Origin: Flavobacteriales bacterium UBA6969
GTDB lineage: Bacteria; Bacteroidota; Bacteroidia; Flavobacteriales_D; Sanyastnellaceae
DNA: 7,744 nucleotides
Reading direction: 5' to 3'
NCBI GenBank assembly: GCA_002448555.1
Contig: DJYV01000016.1
Coordinates: 1-7,744, forward strand
Of the stretch, positions 1 to 6,915 are shown piece by piece (position 1 is the stretch's first letter; every line of letters starts with the position of its first letter). The position numbers and the translations under genes were made by a program. The notes below the pieces were generated by a model. That model searched no databases, was not told the origin of the DNA, and was given only the letters and a program-made list of their open reading frames with translations.

Positions 1-37
1 CGGTGGATTCGTCAAAATTGAGCCCCACGTGAATGGA

Positions 38-72
38 GTACCATCTTGTACCATGGAGTAGAACTTTGGTAC
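38..72. repeat. GTACCA repeats upstream of hemJ
   Basis: GTACCAT occurs at 38-44 and again at 48-54, exactly 10 bp apart. The inverted hexamer TGGTAC lies at 67-72. A partly overlapping direct repeat, ATGGAGTA, occurs at 33-40 and 53-60, 20 bp apart. Spacings of 10 and 20 bp would put the copies on the same face of the helix, as in many protein-binding sites. They lie 56-90 bp before the hemJ start. No matching regulator is recognised, and short repeats like these can arise by chance. Confidence 0.4.
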
Positions 73-79
73 CGGTCCA

Positions 80-111
80 TTGCGTGAACTTGGCGAATTA
101 AACGACCTTTG
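80..111 (+). promoter_or_regulatory. candidate Bacteroidota-type promoter of hemJ
   Basis: A TTG at 80-82 is followed after 21 nt by GACCTTTG at 104-111. The latter matches the Bacteroidota -7 consensus TAnnTTTG at all but the first base, and the spacing suits the usual -33 TTG. Transcription would begin around 117-119, leaving a leader of only about 10 nt before the ATG at 128. No Shine-Dalgarno sequence precedes that ATG, which is common in this phylum. This is a consensus match only. Confidence 0.35.
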
Positions 112-127
112 AAACGAAGCCACTCCC

Positions 128-673
128 ATGAGCTACGCTGTCCTCAAAGCACTTCATATAATTTTTGTGGTCACCTGGTTTGCAGGGCTGTTTTACATCG
201 TTCGGCTGCTGATTTACATCCAAGAAGGCAATCAACGCAATGATGCAGAACGTGAGATCCTTGTGCCCCAACTCAAATTGATGAGCCGCCGCTTGTGGAT
301 GGGCATTACGTGGCCATCGGCCATTATCACTGCCCTGCTCGGAACGAGTTTAGTGTGGCAGATACCAGGCTTTCTCCAGCAACCCTGGATGCATATGAAG
401 CTCGCTCTCGTTTTATTGCTTTATGCATACCACGGATACACTCACCGCTTGGTGAGTCAATGCTTGAACGACACATGCCGAATGTCGTCCTATGGGCTCC
501 GGATGTGGAATGAACTGGCTACACTTTTCCTGTTCGGAATTGTTTTTTTGGTCGTCTTGAAAACAACAACCAACTGGATGTGGTTCGGTAGCGGGTTGTT
601 GTTATTGACCGTCGGATTAGCTTATGCCATAGCACGGTACAAGAAATACCGTCAAAAAAACGAGAACGACTGA
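128..673 (+). CDS. hemJ: HemJ-type protoporphyrinogen IX oxidase (membrane)
   Basis: This inner-membrane protein of 181 aa probably oxidises protoporphyrinogen IX to protoporphyrin IX, the step before iron insertion. The N-terminal helix carries the family pattern KALHIIFVVTWFAGLFYIVR, with Lys7, His10, Trp17, Gly20 and Arg26. The third helix carries WMHMKLALVLLLYAYH, with His89, Lys91 and His102. WNELATLFLFGIVFLVVLK marks a fourth helix, and a fifth hydrophobic segment lies near 150-168 before a basic tail (RYKKYRQK). HemJ proteins are heme-binding and unrelated to HemG and HemY. The wording closely resembles Bacteroidota HemJ, often labelled CopD family. It supplies the one late step missing from the facing operon, and its stop lies 7 nt from the hemN stop. 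The ATG at 128 places the His10 helix at the usual N-terminal position. Confidence 0.93.
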   Translation: MSYAVLKALHIIFVVTWFAGLFYIVRLLIYIQEGNQRNDAEREILVPQLKLMSRRLWMGITWPSAIITALLGTSLVWQIPGFLQQPWMHMKLALVLLLYAYHGYTHRLVSQCLNDTCRMSSYGLRMWNELATLFLFGIVFLVVLKTTTNWMWFGSGLLLLTVGLAYAIARYKKYRQKNEND

Positions 674-684
674 GTCAATCTCAG
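654..684 (-). terminator. weak terminator candidate after hemN
   Basis: CTGAG (670-674) and CTCAG (680-684) form a 5-bp stem with a 5-nt loop covering both stop codons of the convergent genes. Read on the minus strand, seven T residues follow (from A 654-660), but only after a 9-nt gap, so it is not a canonical intrinsic terminator. On the plus strand no T-run follows, so hemJ transcripts may continue into the 3' end of hemN in antisense. Confidence 0.25.
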
Positions 685-2051
685 ACCGTCATTGAAAACA
701 CCTTGGTCGTCGGTGCCTTTCGAAGCAATTCTAGGTCTAGGGCCATGCAAACGTTGCGAACAAACGGGCGTCCTTTCGGTGTGACGGTTAATTGAAAGCC
801 GTCACGCTGGACCAACCCATCTTTTTCCATCTCGTCTAGTTTCTCAAGGCAAGTCTGCATATCCGGGAAACGGTCCACCTCGGATTCGAATGAAGTTTGG
901 AACTGACACATGAGTTGCAAGATGTGTTTACGAATTACGAGGTCCTCATTGCTCAACATATGACCTCGAAATACTGGTATTTCATTCTTTAAGGCCTGAT
1001 TCTCATATGCGGCAACAGTTTTCACATTCTGAGCGAATCCCCCCCAAGAATCGCTGATTGATGACATCCCCAACCCAACCATCAATCGCGTTTTTCCTGA
1101 AGTATACCCCATGAAATTCCGGTGCAATGAACCCGAGTGATAAGCCCTGGCCAGGGTGTCTTCTGGCAAGGCAAAATGGTCCATGCCTATCTCCTCATAG
1201 CCCAGGGCCAGAAACCGCTCTTTTCCGATTTCATAGAGCTTCCGTTTCCCCTCATTAGACGGCAAATCTTTTTCATCATAGCCTCGCTGGCCGGTCCCCT
1301 TGATCCAGGGAACATGGGCATAGCTGTAAAAGGCGATGCGATCTGGTCGCAATTCAGCAGTCAAATCAATTGTGCGCTGCATGGCAGACTCCGATTGGTG
1401 TGGAAGACCAAACACCAGATCATGGCTGACAGACTGATACCCTACTTCACGGCTCATCTCAGTGACTGCGCGCACGTCTTCGAAAGACTGAATGCGGTTG
1501 ATGGCCTTTTGCACAACAGGATCATAATCCTGGATACCGAAACTATTTCGGGTAAATCCAAGTGAATGCAAAACTTCAAGGTGAGCGCGCGTAGTGTTGT
1601 TCGGATGGGCCTCAAAACTGTAAAGCGGTGCCTCACATGGGTCCGCGTGTTCAAACAAACCCTCAATCAAATCACGCAAATGGTCTGGCGAAAAGAAAGT
1701 AGGTGTACCTCCGCCTAAATGCAGCTCCTTGATGCGGGGTCTGGCGCCGAAAACACGCAGATAACTCTTCCATTCAGCCAGCACAGCTTTGACATATGGA
1801 GACTCCGCGGAATGCCGTTTGGTAATGTGCTTGTGGCACCCACAAAAAGTACACAGTGATTCACAGAATGGCAGGTGGATATAAACACTGATGCCTTCTT
1901 CATCATTGGATTCAGTAAACGCCGTCGCCACGCTTGCCAACCATTTGTCCGTATCGAACGTATCGCTTTTCCAATAAGGTACAGTCGGGTAGCTCGTGTA
2001 GCGGGGGCCCGGAACATTGTACTTGCGAATCAAATGTTTTTCAAAGGTCAT
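681..2051 (-). CDS. hemN: oxygen-independent coproporphyrinogen III oxidase (radical SAM)
   Basis: This cytosolic enzyme decarboxylates two propionates of coproporphyrinogen III to vinyls, giving protoporphyrinogen IX. The protein is 456 aa, close to the E. coli enzyme (457 aa). The N-terminal GPRYTSYPT (15-23) is typical of true HemN rather than HemW. Tyr57 precedes the radical-SAM cluster Cys63-x3-Cys67-x2-Cys70, with the HemN-specific extra Cys72. GGGTP (113-117), FEAHP (146-150), SFGIQD (170-175) and HDLVFGLP (210-217) follow. The conserved block HRNF-x-GYT has Met314 where E. coli has Gln311, a second-SAM contact. FEAHPNNTT and NFMGYT fit the Bacteroidota branch. The C-terminal domain (roughly 370-456) is intact. 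The start overlaps the hemB stop as TGATG, with GGAG 6 nt upstream inside hemB, so translation is probably coupled. This is the last gene of the operon. Confidence 0.96.
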   Translation of the reverse strand: MTFEKHLIRKYNVPGPRYTSYPTVPYWKSDTFDTDKWLASVATAFTESNDEEGISVYIHLPFCESLCTFCGCHKHITKRHSAESPYVKAVLAEWKSYLRVFGARPRIKELHLGGGTPTFFSPDHLRDLIEGLFEHADPCEAPLYSFEAHPNNTTRAHLEVLHSLGFTRNSFGIQDYDPVVQKAINRIQSFEDVRAVTEMSREVGYQSVSHDLVFGLPHQSESAMQRTIDLTAELRPDRIAFYSYAHVPWIKGTGQRGYDEKDLPSNEGKRKLYEIGKERFLALGYEEIGMDHFALPEDTLARAYHSGSLHRNFMGYTSGKTRLMVGLGMSSISDSWGGFAQNVKTVAAYENQALKNEIPVFRGHMLSNEDLVIRKHILQLMCQFQTSFESEVDRFPDMQTCLEKLDEMEKDGLVQRDGFQLTVTPKGRPFVRNVCMALDLELLRKAPTTKVFSMTV

Positions 2052-3025
2052 CAGTGCTCCATTTGTGCAAAATCCAAACCGAAATAAGTCGCAATGAGGT
2101 CGGCACCCGCACGCTTGAACGACAACAATGACTCCAATATGGCAGCCTCTTCGTTAACCCATCCCTGAGCAGCCGCAGCCTTGATCATAGCGTATTCTCC
2201 ACTGACCTGGTAAGCCGCGACGGGGACGGATGAGATTTCTTTTACCTGGGATAATACATCCAAATAGGGTAAGCCTGGCTTGACCATGACAATATCCGCG
2301 CCTTCTTCAATATCGAGCGAAACTTCGCGCAATGCTTCCCGACCGTTTGCAGGATCCATCTGATACGTTCGTTTGTCTCCAAAGCCAGGCGCAGAATCGA
2401 GGGCGTCACGGAAGGGACCGTAAAAACATGAAGCATACTTAGCGCTGTAACTCAAAATTCCGACATCGTGGAAACCTGTACCATCTAGACCCGCTCGAAT
2501 AGCACCCACACGGCCATCCATCATATCACTGGGAGCAACAAAATCAACGCCTGCTTGAGCATGACTGATTGCCATGGCCGTTAAGACCTCAACCGTTGGG
2601 TCATTCACGATTTCACCCTCTCGGACAATGCCGTCGTGACCAAATGAAGAAAAGGGATCCAGAGCGACATCTGTCATCAAAATGACATCAGGAACAGCAC
2701 GTTTCAATGCCCTGACGGCCTCTTGCATCAATCCGTCTGGATTCAAAGCCTCCGCGCCTGTATTGTCCTTTAGCCCGTCGTCCACCTGTGCAAAAAGCAG
2801 CAGGCATTTGAGACCACAGTCGCGAAGGAGCTTCGCATGTTCTACGGTAAGATCCAAACTGCGCTTGAAATAACCCGGCATCGAAGAAATTTCAACTTCG
2901 ATACCGCTGCCTGCAGTGATGAACAATGGCGTGATGAAGTCATTAACCGTCACGCGGTGTTCTGCGACCAGTTCTCGCAAGAAACCAGACTTCCGAAGTC
3001 TACGGGGACGTTCAGTTAAATTCAT
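2051..3025 (-). CDS. hemB: porphobilinogen synthase (delta-aminolevulinate dehydratase)
   Basis: This enzyme condenses two 5-aminolevulinate molecules to porphobilinogen in the cytosol. The protein is 324 aa, the normal length. The N-terminal RPRRLRKS arm and ITPLFI segment are typical. The two Schiff-base lysines are visible: Lys196 in SYSAKYASCFYGPFR and Lys249 in MVKPGLPYLD. The metal-site segment at 119-133 reads DVALDPFSSFGHDG. It has Ala121, Asp123 and Asp131 where zinc enzymes have three cysteines, so this is the zinc-independent, magnesium-type form. The start overlaps the hemE stop as ATGA, and the end overlaps the hemN start by one base. HemC uses its product; its substrate needs HemL, which is not encoded here. 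The ATG at 3025 gives the family's MNLTxRPRRLR N-terminus. Confidence 0.97.
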   Translation of the reverse strand: MNLTERPRRLRKSGFLRELVAEHRVTVNDFITPLFITAGSGIEVEISSMPGYFKRSLDLTVEHAKLLRDCGLKCLLLFAQVDDGLKDNTGAEALNPDGLMQEAVRALKRAVPDVILMTDVALDPFSSFGHDGIVREGEIVNDPTVEVLTAMAISHAQAGVDFVAPSDMMDGRVGAIRAGLDGTGFHDVGILSYSAKYASCFYGPFRDALDSAPGFGDKRTYQMDPANGREALREVSLDIEEGADIVMVKPGLPYLDVLSQVKEISSVPVAAYQVSGEYAMIKAAAAQGWVNEEAAILESLLSFKRAGADLIATYFGLDFAQMEH

Positions 3026-4047
3026 GCTGGAGGCGTGTAAGATTTGACTGCTTCAACAAATGCCTGAACGTGAGGAACAGGAATATTGGGGAGGATCCCA
3101 TGGCCGAGATTCACAATGTACCGATCCTTACCGAACGCATCAATCATTTCTTTGACCATACGCTGAATGAATTGCGGACTCGACATCAACCTTACTGGAT
3201 CAAAATTACCTTGTAAGGTGATAGCGTTGCCCGCTTTTAAACGGGCCTCTTCGGGCGTGATGGTCCAGTCCAAACCCAATGCTTTCGCGCCCCAATCACG
3301 CATTTCAGTGAGGGAGTGCCCACAGCCTTTAGCGAACACGATAACGGGTGCGTCATCTTTCAACGCTGCGACAATTTGACGCATGTAGCGACCCGAATAC
3401 ACCTCCCAGTCCGCTGGGGAAAGCACCCCGCCCCAAGAATCGAATAGCTGCACCGCATCAACACCGTTTCGAACCTTTGCTTTGAGGTAAGCAATGGTCG
3501 TATCCGTGATCTTTTGCAAAAGCACGTGAGCCGCTTCGGCTTCGGTGTACGCAAAAGACTTGGCAATGTCAAAGTTTCGACTCCCTTGACCTTGAACAGA
3601 ATAACAGAAGATTGTCCAGGGTGAGCCGGCAAATCCAATCAATGGGACACGGTCATTCAATGCCTTTTTCGTCATGCGAATGGCGTCCATAACATAAGAT
3701 AATTCAGACTCAACATCCGGAACAGGAACTGCTGAAACATGCGCTACACTGCGAACTGGATTTGCCAAATACGGACCCTGTCCAGGTTTCATTTCAAATA
3801 AAAGCCCCATGGCCTGGGGAACAACGAGGATATCTGAAAATAAAATGGCCGCATCGGTACCAATCTGATCAATGGGCATGACCGTTATTTCCGTCGCCAA
3901 CTCAGGGGTCTGACACCGAGTGAAGAAATCATATTTCGCCTTGAGCTTCATGAAGTCTGGCAAGTACCGTCCCGCCTGGCGCATAATCCAAACAGGGGGT
4001 CTCTCAACAGATTCACCTTCTAGTGCTTTCAAAAACAGGTGGTTCAT
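3022..4047 (-). CDS. hemE: uroporphyrinogen decarboxylase
   Basis: This cofactor-free cytosolic enzyme removes four acetate carboxyls from uroporphyrinogen III to give coproporphyrinogen III. The protein is 341 aa and complete. The signature PPVWIMRQAGRYLP (17-30) holds the two substrate arginines Arg23 and Arg27. Asp72 in LFSDIL is the conserved acid that binds the pyrrole nitrogens. GFAGSPWTIFCYSVQGQGS (138-156) includes the conserved Tyr149. LGHGILPN near the C-terminus holds His316. All expected active-site residues are present. The start overlaps the hemD stop as ATGA, and the stop overlaps the hemB start the same way. No Shine-Dalgarno sequence is seen, so it probably relies on translation of hemD. 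HemN uses its product two genes downstream. Confidence 0.97.
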   Translation of the reverse strand: MNHLFLKALEGESVERPPVWIMRQAGRYLPDFMKLKAKYDFFTRCQTPELATEITVMPIDQIGTDAAILFSDILVVPQAMGLLFEMKPGQGPYLANPVRSVAHVSAVPVPDVESELSYVMDAIRMTKKALNDRVPLIGFAGSPWTIFCYSVQGQGSRNFDIAKSFAYTEAEAAHVLLQKITDTTIAYLKAKVRNGVDAVQLFDSWGGVLSPADWEVYSGRYMRQIVAALKDDAPVIVFAKGCGHSLTEMRDWGAKALGLDWTITPEEARLKAGNAITLQGNFDPVRLMSSPQFIQRMVKEMIDAFGKDRYIVNLGHGILPNIPVPHVQAFVEAVKSYTPPA

Positions 4048-4679
4048 GGTCGTAGTGTTGCGATTACGAGGTCAACAACGCGTTCTCGTGTGGGATGTGT
4101 AACAAACAAGGCTTCGTGGCCAAAAGTTCGAGCCGCTTCGGCCGTTGTCGGACCAATGCAAAAGGCCCTTGGCTGGCTAGAATTCACGGCATGAAAACTC
4201 CTCACACCGGAAGGACTGAAAAACATAACAGCATCTACATCTGGCTTCACTCTGATCCCATTCAATAAGGTGTCATAGACTTCAACAATTTGCAAGGAAC
4301 GTCCAGCCTTCGCAAACCCATTCTCTATGGTCGGCATCCGAGTCGACCCACAAATGAAGGTACATGGCAGGTCAAGGCGTAAGGCATCACACATGAGTGA
4401 GTTGGCATCGGTGTGGATCGAGTGCACCTGGGCTCCACGTTCGCTCAATTGCTCCGCAGTGCCTTCACCAACGCAAAGGACAGTGCGCCCTACCCAGTCG
4501 CAACCATGCAGCGCGTTCTGGCTGGTGACTAGAACCGTTTCGTGCTGTACAGGATCAAACTGCTTTCTGGGCGCAATACGAACAAAATCATGGGCTGAGC
4601 AATCCATCCCAGCATCCGATAGCTTTTGGATCGATTCAGCGGACAAAGTTTTAGTCGACACCACACTAATCCGATCCAT
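4044..4679 (-). CDS. hemD: uroporphyrinogen-III synthase, divergent flavobacterial type
   Basis: This enzyme closes and rearranges hydroxymethylbilane to uroporphyrinogen III. HemD is poorly conserved; the call rests on scattered family motifs and on position between hemC and hemE. Numbered from the ATG at 4679 (211 aa), the N-terminal VVSTKTLS is followed by VTSQNAL, LCVGEGTAE, the FICGS strand, VEVYDT, FFSPSGVRSF and AFCIGPTTAEAA. These are typical of the two-domain HemD fold as seen in Flavobacteriia. The frame is open back to an ATG at 4721, with another at 4685. I prefer 4679 (MDRISVVSTK) because the longer forms add a polar stretch (SSKPSKP) that merely reads hemC in another frame. With this start it overlaps hemC by 14 nt. 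The start choice is uncertain; the identity is fairly firm. Confidence 0.88.
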   Translation of the reverse strand: MDRISVVSTKTLSAESIQKLSDAGMDCSAHDFVRIAPRKQFDPVQHETVLVTSQNALHGCDWVGRTVLCVGEGTAEQLSERGAQVHSIHTDANSLMCDALRLDLPCTFICGSTRMPTIENGFAKAGRSLQIVEVYDTLLNGIRVKPDVDAVMFFSPSGVRSFHAVNSSQPRAFCIGPTTAEAARTFGHEALFVTHPTRERVVDLVIATLRP

Positions 4680-5568
4680 GCTCATTGGCTTTGATGGCTT
4701 CGATGATTGCACGCCCCCCATTGTTCAATAATTCTTGTGCCCACAGAATCCCCAATTCCGGGCGAGCACAATCATCCGACCGCTCAATCCGTATTTCTTG
4801 AGAACCGTCCAGTGCAGTCAAGCATCCAGTAAATTGGACTTCCTGACCCTCTACCTTCGCGTGAGCGCCAATCGGAGCAGAACATCCGCCCTCAAGTGCA
4901 AACAAAAACGCACGCTCAATGGATGTTGCCAATTGAGAAGGTGCATGGTTCAGGTGAGCGATCTGTTGCTTTATCTCCTCGTTCCCCTTGCGCCCGATTA
5001 CGACAATTGCTCCTTGTGCGGGCGCAGCCACCATCCAATCCAAGTCCACGACTTCGCGCTCGTCTCCGCGAAACTGCAACCGTTCTAAACCCGCAGCAGC
5101 AAACACGCCCCCTCTCCACGGGTTACTGGCGACCCGTGCTAACCGCGTCTCCACATTCCCTCGAAGCCCCACGATTTGATGATGCGGATGGCGGTGTAAC
5201 CATTGTGCTTTTCTCCGAATACTGCCCGTAGCAACTATATTCGAATCAACGTCATTGCCAACCAAGACATCATGGTGAGTACCTCTTTCGAGAACAGCAA
5301 AAATTTCCAAATCTGGCAAAAGTTGCGTAGGTACATCTTTCATGCTGTGCACAGCTACATCCACCTCGCCCGATATCAATGCATCATCCAATGCCTTAGT
5401 GAAGATTCCCGTGCCCATGGCCTGCAAGGACCGGTCTTGAATTCGATCGCCCTTCGTTTGAATGACGCAAATCTCTGTGTCGACTCCTATCGAATGCAAC
5501 GCATTGGCCACCGTGCGAGCTTGGAATAACGCGAGGTTGCTTCCACGCGATCCGATTCGCACCATCAT
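4666..5568 (-). CDS. hemC: hydroxymethylbilane synthase (porphobilinogen deaminase)
   Basis: This enzyme polymerises four porphobilinogens into hydroxymethylbilane on a covalent dipyrromethane cofactor. The protein is 300 aa. It opens with RIGSRGSNLALFQA (4-17). HSMKDVPT (74-81) carries Lys77 and catalytic Asp78. TGSIRRKAQ (114-122) holds the carboxylate-binding Arg118 and Arg119. GLRGNVETRL (134-143) and AAPAQG (181-186) follow. Cys229 in EGGCSAPIGAHA is the cofactor attachment site. Domain order is normal and no key residue is missing. Two ATGs stand in tandem at 5568 and 5565. The first overlaps the hemA TGA as ATGA and is chosen, though initiation at the second cannot be excluded. Its unstable product passes to HemD, encoded next with an overlap, which fits coupled synthesis of the pair. 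Confidence 0.97.
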   Translation of the reverse strand: MMVRIGSRGSNLALFQARTVANALHSIGVDTEICVIQTKGDRIQDRSLQAMGTGIFTKALDDALISGEVDVAVHSMKDVPTQLLPDLEIFAVLERGTHHDVLVGNDVDSNIVATGSIRRKAQWLHRHPHHQIVGLRGNVETRLARVASNPWRGGVFAAAGLERLQFRGDEREVVDLDWMVAAPAQGAIVVIGRKGNEEIKQQIAHLNHAPSQLATSIERAFLFALEGGCSAPIGAHAKVEGQEVQFTGCLTALDGSQEIRIERSDDCARPELGILWAQELLNNGGRAIIEAIKANEHGSD

Positions 5569-6794
5569 GCTGTTCCGTTTTGGCTATCGAACACCCGTTG
5601 GAGCACATCCATGTCGTCTTCTACTGAGCCACTCTGGTTGCGTAAATACGATGCTACTTGATTGGTTACTTTCTGTATCAGTCTATCCGTCAAATGAACC
5701 ACAGAATCCGTCTCTATGTCCTTCTCACTCTGCATCCGACTCAATTCAATATCACGGTAACGCTTTAAATTCTGAGCCACCATGCCCAACAACGGCGCGA
5801 CTTTTTGTGTCTGCACCCACGTGTCAAAACTGGTGAATTCTTCTTCTACGATTGCATTGGCCTGGGGAATGTGGTCTCGGCGCGCTGCAAGCTGCTGTTT
5901 CGCATATGCACTGATTTCATCAACGTTCAATAAGGTGACACCCGGTAAATGTCCCACTTCTGGATCCACATTTCTTGGCATACTCATGTCCAAGATCAAT
6001 AATTCCTGTTGCTCACCAACCATTTCGCGTGGCACGGTATAACCCTGTGCGCCTGTTGCCACAATCAAAACCCGAGCGCCTCGAACGGTGGCTTCCAAGC
6101 TGTCAATGGAACGACTCCGAAAACCGTGTTCCGCAGCAGCTGAATCTGATTTGCTTTCATCCCGATTGATGACTGTAATGGAAGCGCTACGAGCATGTTT
6201 CGCCAAATTCTTGCACGTATTTCGGCCCAACTTACCTAGGCCAAACAACACAACATTGACCGCTTCGAGATTGGATAATTCAGACCGCAAGTAATGAATG
6301 GCACTGAATGCTACAGAAGTCGCGCCGGAACTGATCCCCGTTTCTGCCTTCACTCTCTTACCGGCTTTCAGCGCGGATGAGACCACTCGGTCTAGAAAGG
6401 GGATAGGCGTTCCTAATTGTTGCGTGCGTCTGAATGCCACCTTGAGCTGACCTGTTATTTCTGTGTCTCCGACGATTTGGGATTCCAAAGCGCAAGCAAC
6501 GCGAAACAGGTGTTTTGCCGCTGCTGGGCCAGACATGTGCCGGCACGATGACTTCCAAACGTTTTGTTTTACATCAATGAATTCACGTAAAGTTGATTCT
6601 ACCTCTTTCTTCGCGAGGTATGTCCAGTAGCATTCCACACGGTTGCATGTCGCAAGAATCATCACATCGCGTGCCCCAGCCTTTGTCAATGTTGATATGA
6701 TGCTAGACTGATCAGGCTCAGACAAACTGAACTTTTCACGGGTCTCAAAGTTCGCCTTGTGAAACGCAATGCTAATTGCTTCAAAGCGAGACAT
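5565..6794 (-). CDS. hemA: glutamyl-tRNA reductase
   Basis: This NADPH-dependent enzyme reduces glutamyl-tRNA(Glu) to glutamate-1-semialdehyde, the committed step of the C5 pathway and usually its control point. Starting at 6794 (409 aa), the catalytic nucleophile is Cys50 in LATCNRVE, the same number as in E. coli, which supports this start. His95 (AAKHLFRV), ESQIVGD (104-110) and GQLKVAF follow. The NADPH-binding loop is GLGKLG (185-190), and ILDMSMPRNVDP closes the nucleotide domain. A helical dimerisation domain occupies about 300-409. The frame stays open upstream with ATGs at 6815 and 6956. Those versions would add residues not found in the family and would cover the intergenic palindrome. 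AAGGA lies 11 nt before the ATG at 6794. It is the first gene of the operon, divergent from hemH. Confidence 0.95.
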   Translation of the reverse strand: MSRFEAISIAFHKANFETREKFSLSEPDQSSIISTLTKAGARDVMILATCNRVECYWTYLAKKEVESTLREFIDVKQNVWKSSCRHMSGPAAAKHLFRVACALESQIVGDTEITGQLKVAFRRTQQLGTPIPFLDRVVSSALKAGKRVKAETGISSGATSVAFSAIHYLRSELSNLEAVNVVLFGLGKLGRNTCKNLAKHARSASITVINRDESKSDSAAAEHGFRSRSIDSLEATVRGARVLIVATGAQGYTVPREMVGEQQELLILDMSMPRNVDPEVGHLPGVTLLNVDEISAYAKQQLAARRDHIPQANAIVEEEFTSFDTWVQTQKVAPLLGMVAQNLKRYRDIELSRMQSEKDIETDSVVHLTDRLIQKVTNQVASYLRNQSGSVEDDMDVLQRVFDSQNGTA

Positions 6795-6818
6795 AGCCTC
6801 TTCAATCCTTCGCATAAT

Positions 6819-6826
6819 CAAAAATA
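6819..6826 (-). promoter_or_regulatory. candidate -7 element of the hemA promoter
   Basis: The minus strand reads TATTTTTG here, a full match to the Bacteroidota -7 consensus TAnnTTTG, ending 24 nt before the hemA ATG at 6794. The expected -33 TTG is not at the usual 17-23 nt: TTG occurs at spacings of 14 (6841-6843) and 27 (6854-6856). If used, transcription would start near 6813, giving a leader of about 19 nt and leaving the alternative ATG at 6815 outside the message. Confidence 0.35.
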
Positions 6827-6876
6827 CCGCCAGTCCTCGCCAACCTTCTATTTCAATCGTAACGAAAGTGTCACAG

Positions 6877-6891
6877 GTGCATAAAATGCAC
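6877..6891. promoter_or_regulatory. 15-bp perfect palindrome, possible operator between hemA and hemH
   Basis: GTGCAT and ATGCAC flank AAA, forming a perfect 6-bp inverted repeat centred at 6884. It lies 83 bp upstream of the hemA ATG and 72 bp upstream of the hemH ATG, so it could serve both promoters. The right half extended outward (TGCACGAG, 6887-6894) recurs inverted as CTCGTGCA at 6932-6939. The size and symmetry suit a dimeric regulator. I cannot name the protein, and no regulator gene is present in the window. Confidence 0.45.
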
Positions 6892-6915
6892 GAGAACAAT
6901 GGCTCGATTACAGTG

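Larger units (their letters stand above)
681..6794 (-). other. hemACDEBN operon with all genes overlapping
   Basis: Six same-strand genes run without intergenic DNA in the order hemA, hemC, hemD, hemE, hemB, hemN. Junctions are ATGA at 5565-5568, a 14-nt overlap at 4666-4679, ATGA at 4044-4047, ATGA at 3022-3025 and TGATG at 2049-2053. Only hemA has upstream room for a promoter. A single transcript with coupled translation is the simplest reading. Coupling is inferred, not shown. Confidence 0.85.

Noticed and set aside
1..60. 3' end of an upstream plus-strand gene (stops at 19-21, 28-30 and 58-60 in the three frames)
   Set aside because: The stretches before each stop are too short to recognise, and any random sequence has such stops.
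1..129. Minus-strand open frame running off the left edge, with possible starts at 129 and 54 (the latter reading MVQDGTPFTWGSILTNPP)
   Set aside because: It is at most 43 codons, has no recognisable motif or promoter, and the longer version would overlap the hemJ start codon. It may be the start of a divergent gene, but this window cannot decide.
1137..1565. 142-codon open frame antisense to hemN
   Set aside because: It lies wholly inside a strongly conserved gene on the other strand, has no independent promoter or motif, and is explained by hemN codon use.
4680..4721. N-terminal extension of HemD to the ATG at 4721
   Set aside because: The added residues are a polar run derived from the hemC 3' end in another frame, and the HemD fold begins at the VVSTK strand.
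4327..4731. 134-codon open frame antisense to hemD and the end of hemC
   Set aside because: The composition is that of a shadow frame (many Arg, Ser, Cys), with no domain; the minus-strand genes account for the DNA.
5462..5836. 124-codon open frame antisense to the hemC start and hemA end
   Set aside because: Same reasoning: no recognisable motif, and both minus-strand genes here have intact catalytic residues.
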